DNA from: Phascolomyces articulosus
Lineage: Eukaryota; Mucoromycota; Mucoromycetes; Mucorales; Lichtheimiaceae
Assembly (NCBI GenBank): GCA_025677815.1
Contig: JAIXMP010000004.1
Location: 682,001-746,000, forward strand
DNA: 64,000 nt
Direction: 5' to 3'
Shown: one piece after another, positions 11,128-23,296 of the stretch
Position numbering within the stretch: the stretch's first letter is position 1
Layout of the letters: each line of letters begins with the position of its first letter
Notes under the pieces: generated by a model
Seen by the model: the letters and a program-made list of their open reading frames with translations, nothing else
What the model was told of the DNA's origin: nothing
The model's database searches: none
Made by a program: the position numbers and the translations under genes

Positions 11128-14112
11128 TTATCGGCGACGTACAGTTTTAAGCACTTTAGCAACATAACCATCAATACCCTTTTCCCAACGAGTAATAGGC
11201 TTGCCACGTTGAACTAAATAATAAGCGGTCTTAAAAGCTGGATCATCCTCTGGAGCAATTTCTTCTTCGTCATCCGCTTGTTGTTCTTCCATCAATTGTT
11301 TCAAGAACCAAACGTCGTGACTGACAGCAACAATGGCACCTGAATAGCCTGCCAAGGCATCGACCAAAGCCTCCACCGTACCCATATCCAAATGATTGGT
11401 AATTTCATCAAGAATCAAGACATGCGGCGCCTGGAATAAGATCAATGCCAATGCAACACGGTTACGTTGACCACCACTCAAATATTTAATCTGTCTTAAT
11501 GCAACAGGTCCGCTCATGCCGACCGTACCCAAGTGTTGACGTACTTCTTGTTCGTTCTTGGTTGTTTGCATCTTGGTCAAGGCATCCACAGGGGTATCGT
11601 TTTCATCTAATTCATCTACCACGTGCTGGGAAAAGTAACCTACACGTAGCAATGGATGACGATACACTTCACCTGAGGTAGGGTTTAATCGACCAACAAG
11701 CAAATTGAGTAAAGTGGTTTTACCAGAGCCGTTGGAGCCGAGCAAGATGGTACGGGATCCCAATTCGATGTCCATGGAAAAGTTATCGACAAGCTTATCT
11801 TTGGTGCCTGGGTATTTGAAGCTTGCACTGCGCATGGAAAAGACAGAGCCATTGTAACGAAGAGGTGGAGGGTCAGGGATCTTGATGGCGGCTGTCTTGA
11901 CAAGTGTTTCGATAACAATCTTTTCGCGCATGTCTGAGTGGAAACCGGCACGGTAACTTTGTTTGAATCTTTTTCCGTCTTCAGTTTTTTCCATGCCTAG
12001 TCGTTCCAATTTCTATCGATAGACAAATATGTAAAATGTGTATTAGTAAGTATATAAGTCATTATTTCTATTTTTATTAAGAAACAAGTATATTACCTTT
12101 TGTCTAGAAGCAATCATGCCATGCCGCTTATCATCACCTGTAGCTTTCGCTTGTTGGCGATTATGTTGTATACTTGCCATGATTTGTTTTTTACGTTTTT
12201 CTTGGTTCTAAATAAAGAGCAACAAAACAAACAAGATATTTTTTAAGGGCATAAGCAATAAGAATTCAAGTTGGTTATATCAAATATTCGTTCCATAATA
12301 AACTTTTAACAACTTACGTCTAATAATGCTTGTTTTCGAATCCGTTGTTCTTCAGTGTTTCGTTCCCAATCATCGTAACTACCAGCATGGTATTTGAGTG
12401 TCTTGTCTTTGAGAATAATTGTCTCATCAGTAACATTCGTCAAAAATGCACGGTCGTGCGATACAATAACAATCGTTTGACCATCCGTTTCATTAATAAT
12501 ATATTCTTGAAGCCATAGAATTGCTGGGAGATCCAAATGGTTGGCTAAATAATAATACAATATATTAGTAAAAATAATAAATACGTGAATATTATTAATA
12601 TTATTACTTACTAGGTTCATCCAAGAGAAGAATATCAGGATTCATGAAAAGTGACTTAGCCAATGCAATCTTCATTCGCCAACCACCGGAAAACATAGAT
12701 ACAGGAGATTCCACTTGCTCCTTGGTAAAACCAATACCCAATAAGATCTTTTTCGCTTTGGCTTCATTGGCACCTGCATCGATCAATTCTAACTTTTCAA
12801 ACACTTCAGCAACCATCTGATTGGCATCTTCGGCTGTCACTACAGATTGAGCATCTTTGGCTTCAAGTTCCTTGTGCTCCTTTTCACATTTAATTTGTTC
12901 TCGTCGAGCTTCACGACCTCTTGCACCAGAACGCTTGATGGCAAGTTTGGTGGCCATGTCAAGTCTTTCTTGACTTCGGGCTAGCATAAGTTCATAGACA
13001 ACACGGTTCAATTCGGCAGTAGCTTCTGTTTGTCGAACACCTGTGCTACCAAGAACTTCTTGAAGTGCTATAATATAAAAAAATAAATAGCAATATATTT
13101 ATAAATGATACAAGAATAATTTGTTGTTGTGATATTCTTCTTTATTACCTTTCGCTTCACGAAGTGTATTCACTGTCTTGCGATCAGCTGACATTATTTC
13201 ATCTAATACAGTTTTTGTTTCATCAATGACTTGAAGCTGGGCAACATGGAGGATATTGACATTTTGTGGTAAACCAACAAGAATATTATCTGCCAAACAA
13301 CGCATTAAAGCTATATATATATGTATATGTAAAGAAAAATTATTATCGATGAGTAAGCTGTAAAGAAATATAGGTTCTTGCTATTTACAAAGGGATATAT
13401 ATATATATATATATTAAAAATTCTTTTACGTACTCGTTTTTCCTGTTCCATTCTGTCCAATCAAACCGTAACGAATGCTTTCCTTGAGCTTAAGATGAGC
13501 ATCCACCAATAAATCATTTGTATTCACTGAAATGTTGACACCGGGCATATCAATTTCGGTACTGCTCGTTTCCAGAGTTTCTGTATGGAATCGTGATTGT
13601 TGGGAGGTAGCAACAATGTTAGGTTCAATATCTTGCTGTTGCTCTCGTTGTTCCTGTTGCTTCTTACGACCACCACGCGTTCGTCTAGTTCGACTACCAG
13701 GCGATTTACGCTCTCCTTCTTCTGGTTGTCGTGTAACCTCCTCCTCCTCATTGTTGCTGTCGTTCTTCTTAATCACCTTTTTTGGTGTTCTTTTTGTTGT
13801 CGTTGCTGCAGGTGCAGTGTCTGTGGGTAGTGCTACTGGCCCATCTTGTTTTGTGGCTGTGGCTGGTGCAGCTGAAGCAGAGGTAGAGGAGAGGTCTTCC
13901 AAGATAGCTTTGTACAACTTGTCCCGTTTATTTTCTGGAATATTCGCGTCTTTTAAAAACTCTTCTGTTGATTCTCGTATTGTATCGTCTACATCGCTGT
14001 CTGAAAGATCCAAATCGTTGAGCATGCCAGTAATGTATTCAACAGCATCTTCATCGAGCTTAATATCGAATTGGCCAAGTTTGGATAAGAATGATTCCGA
14101 AAGAACTGTCAT
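11128..14112 (-). CDS. ABC-F family ATPase (Gcn20/ABCF3-like)
   Basis: Six exons on the minus strand join in phase: 14112-13434, 13310-13149, 13067-12612, 12544-12318, 12207-12097 and 12012-11128. They give 839 residues. There is no membrane domain; two ATP-binding cassettes sit in tandem, which defines ABC-F. An acidic helical N-terminus (residues 1-75) resembles the N-domain of ABCF3/Gcn20, followed by a basic linker (RTRRTRGGRKKQQEQ). Cassette 1 has GQNGTGKT, the FSGGW signature and DEPTNHLD. Cassette 2 has GSNGSGKT, LSGGQRNR and DEITNHLD, where Ile replaces the usual Pro. The linker between cassettes is charged (NQEKRKKQIMASIQHNRQQ). ABC-F proteins act on ribosomes in translation control or ribosome assembly. 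A role in eIF2-kinase signalling (as for Gcn20) or ribosome biogenesis is possible but not shown. Confidence 0.92.
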
Positions 14113-15001
14113 TATTATTATTTAATAACGAGCCTGCGTTTATTGTACTGTTATTATTTAATACACAGAAAAAAGGCTTGCTTTAAATAGGTAAAATAGT
14201 TCTTCGGTCATTTTCGTTTCCGAGTAACAGGAAATCAACTCAAGCCAATAAAATAAATTGGGTTAGAAAAAATACAGCCTGCCGCAGCAAATATTCAATA
14301 ACAAAGCCTGCCGCAGCAAAAAAAAAAAAAAATAGAAAACATAGAGTAAATGTTTCGCAGCAACAACTTTAATGAAAAAAGATCGACATGACTTTTTTTT
14401 TTGTTCAATAGACTGACAAGGTCAAATGCACACCAGTGAATTGCTTTTTTTAGGTCATCAGCAATTGTATAATCAAGATTTCCCCTCTCTCCTCTATAGG
14501 CTCTAAACACACATGCACACACATGACAAACCACATAAATTTAAATGGCATTATTGTTCCTGATATTTTTATCTACTCTTTGATCCAATCAATTATTAGA
14601 CATTTCTCCGGGTCAAACTCATGATTTTTTTAAGATAAAAACTCTATCGTTTCAATTATTGAAAATCAGAATTATTAACAAATGTAAACAATCTGTTGGT
14701 ATATGGCATGCGGGTATTTTTTTTTTGAGATAGGAAACGCATAAAATAGTATTGTATAGGAAGTATGACTAAGACCATCATCAGGCAAATAAGTGTTTCA
14801 TCGTTAAAGATATAATCCCAAACAACTGTTTGGATAAATATATTGTAGAGAAAAACTTTATGATTTATTTTTATACATATATTGATGACTCTATACTATT
14901 TATTTAACATAAAATGACTGCGGATTTATATAGTATTTGATGCAATGGTGATGGTGATACGAAAAAAAAGAAGGGATATATGCTATTTGATGTTTTTTTC
15001 C
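14113..15001. other. Intergenic region between two - strand genes
   Basis: The 889 bp hold the upstream region of the ABC-F gene and the downstream region of the alcohol dehydrogenase gene. A pair of direct repeats (listed separately) lies 165-210 bp upstream of the ABC-F start. Otherwise I see only AT-rich sequence and chance frames. Confidence 0.6.
14276..14320. repeat. Two direct copies of a CTGCCGCAGCA-type motif upstream of the ABC-F gene
   Basis: The 16-nt string AGCCTGCCGCAGCAAA occurs at 14276-14291 and again, identical, at 14305-14320. A partial match (TTCGCAGCAACAA) follows near 14351. Similar paired copies occur at 43906-43957 upstream of the F-box gene. A regulatory role is only inferred. 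Confidence 0.6.
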
Positions 15002-16359
15002 CTATTGTTCTAAAACTATCCTGTATCTTGCTTTTCCATCGCGCATAGCCTGCACAGCCTCAGGACAGTCTTTCATGGAGTATGTACTAATCCAAGGTTT
15101 TACATCACTGTTGGCGGCAAATTGTAACATTTCTTCAATCTCTTTAGGTGAACCGATAAAAGAGCCTATAAGGGAGATTTGACGAATGGCAAGTAAACCA
15201 GCAGGAATTCCCTTCAAAGGCTCCTCAGGAAGTGCTACCATGATGAAATAGCCATTATGCTTGATGAGTGAAAAGTAGAGGCCCCAATCAAAGTTGTTGC
15301 TAAAATTAGTACCTATATACAATACATGAAAGAATAAATGGTCAATTTTAAATAGCTACAAAAAGATTTCCCTTCATAATAAAAGTGAATCAACTTACAG
15401 ATGATATGGGTAAAAGTACTGGCGTGTTTCTTCATGGCATCAATATCACTTGTTACCACATAATCATCACATCCAAGTGCTTTGGCATCCTCACGTTTAC
15501 GATCAGAACTTGATAAAGCAACGCATTGAGCACCAAGTGCCTTGGCCCATTGGACGGCAAAATGACCTAAACCACCAATACCAATAACACCAACCTTATC
15601 ACCTTTCTTGACATTAGAACGTTTTAAAGGAGCATATGTGGTTACGCCTGCGCACAAAAACACTGAAGCAACGGCGTTTGTCATATTTTCTGGAATCTTG
15701 AATACAAATCGTTTATGGCCTCTCCACTTAGTGGCGTAACCTCCAAAGGTCTTGTCACCCGTTCCCCACTGATCGTTATAAGTAAAGATCATTTGGTGTT
15801 CACAAAGATTTTCTAGACCATTGATACAGTTTTCACATTCTAAACACGACCCACATTGAGCGCCTACACCGACTCTGTCTCCAATATGAATATCCTTGAC
15901 GTTCTTGCCAATATGAGTCACAACACCTGTAATTTCATGACCAGCCACACAAGGGTAGTCGGTAGGACCCCATCCACTATCCATGGTATGAATATCTGAA
16001 CCACAACTATATATAATTGAATAGCATTTCATGTTAATTTGGAACATCTTCTTCATTATTGGTAATGAGCTTAGTATCTATACTTTTCCAATGCTAACAA
16101 AGATATCAAAACTTACATTCCACAATGAGTAATATCAATTTGGACATCATCATCCTCAAATCTCTTGAGCTCAAATTCACGCCATTCAAGAGGTTGATCT
16201 ATATAATAGAGTAATTTTTTTTTTAAAAAAACAATACATTTAACATATGGCATCCTACTACTCCATATAAAACAACACAAATAACTTTTGTGTTTTATTT
16301 TGCATCAGGTTACCTTTGCCAGAGACAGCCCAACCAAAAAATTTGTTATCAGAAGACAT
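15002..16359 (-). CDS. Zinc-dependent alcohol dehydrogenase, NADP(H)-type (Adh6/cinnamyl alcohol dehydrogenase-like)
   Basis: Four exons on the minus strand: 16359-16314, 16198-16117, 16006-15399 and 15312-15002, giving 348 residues, normal for the family. The protein starts MSSDNKFFGWAV. Catalytic zinc ligands are in THCGICGSDIHT and VAGHEITG. The structural zinc site is the four-Cys block CGSCLECENCINGLENLC. The nucleotide fold shows GIGGLGHFAVQWAKALG followed by SSSDRKREDA; Ser after the second strand, rather than Asp, points to NADP(H). Enzymes of this group reduce a broad range of aldehydes to alcohols in the cytosol. No targeting signal is seen. The gene is divergent from the methyltransferase gene, with 2.5 kb between them. 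Confidence 0.92.
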
Positions 16360-18830
16360 ATTTGGTTAACTTTTTTAAATTAGAGAGGAAAGAAGAGCAC
16401 GTAGTGGGGGTGATGTGATAATGAAACGCAGTGTTAATTGCGATGTTATATACTCTGCTGGAGGTTGTTTTCAATGATCCTTTTTATATACTTTTTTTTC
16501 TGTACCTTTTGCTGCTTGTATTTGTAAGCTTATTTGTTGGTATTTTTTTATTAATCAAAAGAACACCAAAGAAAAAAGTGAAAGGAGGAAGGTAATATGT
16601 AAACTAAAACGCAACCGCAACAGTGTAATTATGTAGATAACTAATTCTTATCCCAGTTAACAAACAATGATATACATACTCCGATTTTTTGATGTTGATA
16701 TATAAGGATGGCAAAACATTCAACGTATGTATCGGGTCAAATATAACGCTTCGAAAGATGAAGGGGTCTATTCAACTGAGAACCCATATGCTCTTACATT
16801 TTTTTTTATTAATTTCTCCGGCCAAATAGTTCTAATTATGGTATACCTATTGCGCAAGCAAAATGCCTTTTGTTTTTTGTTTTTTTTAGTCGCTTATTAT
16901 CTAATATTATAATAAAATAAATTTTATATCGTGATAAAACCTTTTTGAAGCACTTTCTTTTATTGTGACTTGACAAGTTATATAATCGTTTCTTTTGATA
17001 TATTTGCAGATATATGCGCTGATGAGATATGGATTTAAGCAAGGTTATATCGTAATATTGTTATCAGTCATAATTTTACGAGATGAGATCAATAGATTAC
17101 CGTAACAGAAACTGACAAGGAAGAACGACATGATGCCAGTATTAAGAATTATACAAGATGTGCTATGACACAAGAATAATAATACTGGAGTATAATAATA
17201 TGTGATGGATGATTATTAATACAACCTCTAGGTGATAGATCCGCATAACAATTAGTAATAATACTTCTGAAACTATGTTGAATAAGCATATAGCCTGATT
17301 CTATCACGCTGCAGCCATAATAAACTCAGCAATTGCAGTTAAGCATAATCTTCGTTTTCCTTAGCTATTATTACGAATTAACTATATATAAAAGAAAAGC
17401 CAGTATAGATGATTTAGTAACCTTTATCCGTATGTTTCTTATTATTTTTATAAACTGAATAATTGTAGATTGATATATAATAATAAAAAAACTTTGGTCC
17501 TAATAAACAAAAAAAAATATGAGAACTGTCAAATTCATTATTAATTAGACACATGGCAAAAATGATGCGCGTGTGGTGCTTCAGACAAATAAGGTTAGAT
17601 GGATCGATATATTAACAAAGGGGAATGAAATGATTCTTTGTCACACACAATGCATTTTGCCGTTTTCTTATCTAAAACCTTTTTTTACAGCTTGGATGGC
17701 TATACATTAGTTATAATAAGGGTCGCAGTGTTTTATATAGTAGTACTCTTATCCTAATAATTGATTGATAACCATGCTTGTGACAGTTCTTATCTTTAAA
17801 GTTTATTGAATATAGTTTTTTGGAATTTATAAAACGGCATTCTTTCTCATCACACATTTCTTCTTTTCTTCTGCTATTAGCTCTTTTTTTTTTGGCTCTT
17901 ATGGTTACTACCTTTCACTATATATATGAAGAGCATTATTTCTAAGCCTGTAAATTATACTACATTGGTTGGCTTGGACAGGTTTTTACAACATCAGATC
18001 ATTTCACAAAAATAAACCATGACATAATTTGTTGAATCTTTTAAAGGTTTGTTCTATGCGTTATTAATAATGTCTCAGCATATGTTGGGTATATAACAGT
18101 GATATTTATATTAAAAGTATTTGAGTATGTGAATCTTCTCTTATTAATTCTATGCTATAATAGTAGTAGTAGGTTGTTGGAAGTTAAATGATATTGAATT
18201 ATGTGGCACTTGTCCTTTGTGCATATTTATGGACTTTAATTAATTTTGGAAATAAACGCCACATTTTTATATTATACACTATGATCAACTCTCAAGAATA
18301 AAATGGACGTAAAGATATAACAAACCTGCTGGATTAATACGTGTAAGGATCAAGAAATAATGACTATCGTGATTTAGTAACAACATATATTATATAAAAA
18401 GGGCTGATGTAGTAATTAACATAGAAACACACCAAAAAGCTTAATGTGAATTTTTTTTTTCATTTCGTTTGACATTGTTTGTTTCCTGAGTGAGGCGAAG
18501 TACTTTTTTTTTGTGCTACGAACCAAAAATGCACTTTTGATACTAAAAAAAGAGCATTTTTTTTTATTTCTTCTTTCTCCTTTGAAAGTTCTGTTCTTCT
18601 TCTTTCCTTTTCTTTCCTTTCATTGTTCTTTGCATCTGTATATAAATCTTAACATTGCATATTTTTTATTTGTTATATTTTATTCTATTGTCCATATTTG
18701 TTTTTGTCTTTCTTTTACAACTAATATTACTTTTTGAACCCTAATTGGAAAAAAGAACATGGTCGCATAAATAAGTTTTTTTTAAAGAAAAACAAGTACA
18801 TTATCTTTTTTGTTAACTATTCATAAAACA
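16360..18830. other. Intergenic region between divergent genes
   Basis: The 2.5 kb separate the alcohol dehydrogenase (-) and methyltransferase (+) genes. I see no convincing coding fragment. The right end holds long pyrimidine tracts (18560-18630) and a TATATAAA at 18639-18646, about 190 bp upstream of the methyltransferase start. These are plausible core-promoter parts. Confidence 0.55.
16481..16490 (-). promoter_or_regulatory. TATA-box-like element for the alcohol dehydrogenase gene
   Basis: On the minus strand this reads TATATAAAAA followed by GGATC, about 122 bp upstream of the start codon. It is a strong match to a TATA box, but this AT-rich genome offers many chance matches. Confidence 0.4.
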
Positions 18831-20497
18831 ATGATCACCCAAGCACCTAAAATGACAACGACTTCGAGCTTTACTAATTTTTTAAAATCAAAATGGCGGT
18901 CAAGTCCAAAAGACGGAAGACAATCACGAATAAACGCAATCACAGATGTAGAACGCGATTGGGTTCGACATAGTGCTTTAAAACTTGCACTTGACGGGTA
19001 GGTAAAAATAACAATGATAATAAAGATAATGAATTTTATCATAATGACATATGTATTATAAACTATAGTGACTTTAAAGCACCTATTGATCAAATACTTA
19101 AATCAGGAGGAAGTGAAGTACTGGACATTGGGTAAAATATCATTTCTTATATTATTTGATAATTACAATGATGAGATGGATGTGTTTTTTTTTTGGTTCT
19201 AAAAGAAAAAGTTCATTTTAGATGTGGTGCTGGATTTTGGACAACGGTAAAGTGTGGAAAGGAAAAACAAAAGAAAATGGCTTCTTCGCCCCTTAAATCC
19301 CGCATGGATCAACTCCCTAAAAATAGTGTACGATAGTAATTTATACTTCTTTCTATATCTAGGATATGGCGAATAAATACCCTATTTCTCATTTTACTGG
19401 GATTGATATTGATAAGAATATATTTCCTACTGGGTAAATAGATCAAATAGATGAAAATCATGACAAATATACTTAAAAGGATGATATAAACTGATTGATA
19501 TATATAAATATATGAAACAGAAATGTATCAAGGAACGTAGTGTTTCAGAGAGTTGATTTATTAGAATTACCATTACCTTACGAAAATGATACTTTCGATT
19601 TTATATTTATACGATGTATGATGGATGTAATACCCGATGAACAATGGGATGCTGTTTTACAAGAACTGGTTAGGATCATGAAAAAAGGCGCTTATATCGA
19701 ATGTTTGGAAACATATCCAGCTCTTGTTGATGTAAATATACACACATTACAAATACCTCTTCCTTGTTATATATTTTGTTTTATTTTATAATAAGATATT
19801 TCCGCTTGTTAATTAACTTATTTTTAAACTTTTATTTATTTATTATTATCTTTTTTACCATATATAGGCAGGCCCTGCTATGACGACAATCATGCAACGT
19901 AAGTTTTCTCTTTTTCTTATGTGTTATTATTCTAGCCAATTTATCCATGTATTAATGGATTAATCACTTGTGTTTATATTTCAATTTCACAATCACAGTG
20001 GCCAATGCGCCAGATCAAGCCATGTCAGCAGCAATCCAAAATCCATTACCAAATCGAATGGCAGCTATTAGTCAATTGATGGGAATGCAGATAAAGCATA
20101 TTCATACGCCTGTAGGTCGTTATGGTGGTGCTGTAGGGATGCTATTACTGGAACATTGGGACCGGATCATTGAATCAAATAAGCAGAAATGGATACAAAG
20201 CAAATTGATTAGTGAAAAGCAGCTGGCTGCGGCAACCAATGATTTACATGAGGAAGTGGATTCATACCAAACATATATGTCATGGTATTCAGTAGTAGCA
20301 CAAAAGGTAAAACTCATTTATTGGGGATAAAAAGAAAAGTCAAATGGTACTACTGGATAATTCAGTAATTGATTGAATATTATCAACATTTTTATTTATA
20401 GAAAGGATATAAGGGACCCTTGATAATTATTGAAGATTTCGATAGTCTTATTATGAATAATGATAACGATACCAATGATAATAACTCGGACGGATGA
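18831..20497 (+). CDS. SAM-dependent methyltransferase, class I
   Basis: Eight exons: 18831-18997, 19069-19131, 19222-19246, 19363-19433, 19521-19731, 19868-19898, 19999-20306 and 20402-20497, giving 323 residues. Motif I is VLDIGCGAGFWTT, pieced together over three exons. A strand with an acidic end follows (FTGIDIDKN), then VDLLELPLPYENDTFDFIF and the post-motif region VRIMKKGAYIECLE. This is the layout of the UbiE/Coq5-like and LaeA-like fold. The substrate cannot be read from sequence. The C-terminus ends in an acidic Asp/Asn tail. The 25-nt third exon encodes the core of motif I, so a prediction that missed it would look inactive. An ATG seven codons downstream (18852) is an alternative start. 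Confidence 0.85.
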
Positions 20498-21550
20498 ATG
20501 TTTTTACTATTTGTCTTACATCCACTTACAGACGTAGTAGCATTGGTAGTTCCATACCATAATCCAGTAATAATAAAAAAATAACATATGATTTGGCTAA
20601 ACTTATATGAAGTAACAGACATTTACTTGCTATGGTTATTAGTAGTAGCTACCGCATAAGCAAATCAGACAATACACACTTTCCGCATTACCCCATGAAA
20701 AATCATTTGGAATATATATTATTAGTGGTTGATGTCTAATAGGCAATTGTTCCACCGTATTTTCTTGTCACAATTGCTATTTCATGTCGTCTTACTTTGA
20801 TTGAATACAGTTGCTGCTTCATACATTATTTAGTTTTTGGTAAAACACCACTAGTTCCATTTTGGTGGTACAAACACCTTCGTGTCACATCGAAGTATTT
20901 GATATTTCAGCTGTAAATATACACCTGGAAACATCCTGTTGAAGATACATTCTCAACACCTAAGAATTTATATCTCGAAATCAAACACTACGTCCAAAGG
21001 TGATAAGTTGAAGGCTATGTGTAAGTGTCACCTGAAGGACATTTGTGATATTTCTGCACCATAAAAATAATTATTTTCTCTTGATTTATCAACTGACTCC
21101 AAAGACAAAATCAAAAGTTCATAATTAACGTTTTGGGAAACAAAAAGCAACTAGGGTGGTAACGCAAGCAGAAATCACAAGACACAAGGCAAAGGCACTG
21201 TATGAATGTATCAATGAAAATACTAACAACATCGTAGTTTGTATCATTATTCATAATATATAGATAGATAAACACCATGTTGACAAATAGTATGGGCCTT
21301 TAGGTTCTAGCTTGGATAGATGTTAGTGTACCTTCAGAAGAAGAAGAAAAGAACTCAAAAATCAACTCTAAACTAACTTCTGATACATTGACGAGTAGTA
21401 TTTTATATGAAATTACACAATATTATAAACCAGCATATTATATATACTTAAAAACTACAACACAACAAATTTGATGATCCCATATTATACTATTACATTA
21501 TTATTGCGAAATAAATGCTTTCTTCTAAAGAAATATCCCATTGACACCTT
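20498..21550. other. Gap between convergent genes with coding-like fragments
   Basis: About 1 kb separates the methyltransferase (+) and acyl-CoA dehydrogenase (-) genes. Apart from the fragment at 20834-21064 (listed separately) it is AT-rich and without features. Confidence 0.55.
20834..21064 (+). pseudogene. Decayed coding fragment, unidentified
   Basis: After an AG at 20832-20833 a coding-like frame reads FGKTPLVPFWWYKHLRVTSK, then meets one TAA, and continues in the same frame as IYTWKHPVEDTFSTPKNLYL. A change of frame near 20997 leads into DKLKAMCKCHLKDICDISAP and a TAA at 21062-21064. The Trp/Tyr/Cys-rich, non-repetitive composition is not that of random AT-rich DNA. One stop and one frame change suggest a dead gene. 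I cannot name the family. Confidence 0.4.
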
Positions 21551-23296
21551 TTAAAGTCCACCAATAGCACTAGCACCTGATGCAGCCATATCTGCAATTC
21601 CTCTAGAGATAACAAGTCTTTGGATTTGGCTGGTGCCTTCATAAATAGTGTAGATGCGTGCATCACGGTAAAGCTTTTCAACTGGATATTCTGTGTTGAA
21701 TCCATTACCACCAAAGATCTGGAGAGCGTCAGCAGCAGTCTTGTTAGCTACTTCACTTGCCAATGCTTTATATCAAAAAATATAAAAGACACTCTAGAAT
21801 TAGCCAACCCTTTTTTAACAAATCCACTGTATTACACTATTCTCATTTTTATAATTATTACCTTTAGCAATACTGGCATGCCAAGTATTCTTTTCACCTT
21901 GATCCCGCATCACTGCAGAGCGGTATACCATCATACGTGCACTTTCGATACCAATTCTAAGAGTATATATAAAAATATATAACTTTAATTTCATTGTCCT
22001 TCAATACCCTTCTGTCTCTCCCTTATTTTTCCAACTTATCCAAAAACTTACGCCATATCAGCCAACATGAATGCAACAGCTTGATGTTTGAAGATTTCTT
22101 TACCCATGGTCTTACGTTCCAAAGAATATTTCGTTGCTTCTTCCATAGCACGTCGTGCCAAACCAACAGCAGCAGAAGCTACCAAAGGTCGAGTAATATC
22201 GAATGCATTCATTGCAATCTTGAAACCTTGACCTGGCGTTCCGAGTACATTTTCTTCTGGCACAACGACATCTTCAAATGTCACACCACGCGTATCCGAA
22301 GCACGTTGACCCATGTTGATTTCCTTTCTTCCTCGTTGAACACCTGGAGAATCACCATCAACAATAAAACCAGTAAATGCTTTACCGGGAGAAGCATTTT
22401 CTTCTGTACGTGCAAGCACAAAGAACCAATTGGCATGACCACAGTTGGTAATCCACATTTTTTGACCGTTCAAAACCCATTCATTTCCTTTTTTTACTGC
22501 TGTCGTACGAAGACCGGCTACATCGGATCTGTATTATATACCATCGATATTTGATGATAATTGTACACAAGGTGATGAGTATTTTTTTTTTTTGCCTTTT
22601 CATATGAAAATAAATAAGCTTGCTGGGTTATTATTATTCTATATAAGATTATTTACCCTGCTCCAGGTTCTGTAACGCCATAAGAAGCCATCAAAGGAGC
22701 TTCGGTCATTCGACCGAGATATTTCTTTTTTTGGGCATCGTTGGCAGCGACGATCAATGGTGCTTCAGCAAGATTATTTGCTTCAATGGCAGTTTGGATA
22801 CCTTTTTGTTTATACTTTGTGTGAGAAAATTTTACTTTTTTTACATAGATCTTTGATTTTTTTTCACTTTCCCTACTTCTCTATACAAAAGACTTACCAG
22901 TACATCCCCAACCGAGTTCTTCAGAAATAATAGCACTGTCCATTACACCAAGACCCATACCACCATATTCAGGGCCAATATGCGTATTAACTAATCCAAG
23001 TTCCCAGGCCTTTTTGATGACATCTTTTTTTTTTTTTCAAAAAACAAAAAAGCAAAAATGGTTTATTAGTCTTCTCTCTCGTTTACTTTATATATATATT
23101 ATCCATCCCTACCAGTAGGGTATTTTCCAGTAGCATCATATTCAGCAGCTACAGGAACGATTTCTTCGCGTGCAAACTTGCGAACCATTTCTTGCATGGA
23201 TTTTTGTTCATCGGATAAGGTAAAGCTTAAACCGGAATAGTTACGACGATAGGCATGAGATGAAATAGGGCGAGAGATACGTGATAATAAACTCAT
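21551..23296 (-). CDS. ACADM: Medium-chain acyl-CoA dehydrogenase, mitochondrial
   Basis: Six exons on the minus strand: 23296-23113, 23023-22898, 22801-22657, 22528-22052, 21956-21862 and 21765-21551, giving 413 residues. The protein tracks human MCAD closely along its length. Landmarks are [85 protein letters not shown] and [10 protein letters not shown]. The Glu of YEGT is the catalytic base. The first 25 residues ([20 protein letters not shown]) are basic and Ser-rich, as in a mitochondrial presequence. It would catalyse the first, FAD-dependent step of beta-oxidation of medium-chain acyl-CoAs and pass electrons to ETF. Baker's yeast lacks this mitochondrial pathway, so its presence fits a mucoromycete or other filamentous fungus. 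Confidence 0.93.

Noticed and set aside
13532..14125. 197-codon frame on the + strand
   Set aside because: It lies antisense to the N-terminal exon of the ABC-F gene, which is clearly coding on the minus strand; the + frame is Ser/Val-rich with no domain.
21994..22554. 186-codon frame on the + strand
   Set aside because: It is antisense to exon 4 of the MCAD gene, whose protein is unmistakable.
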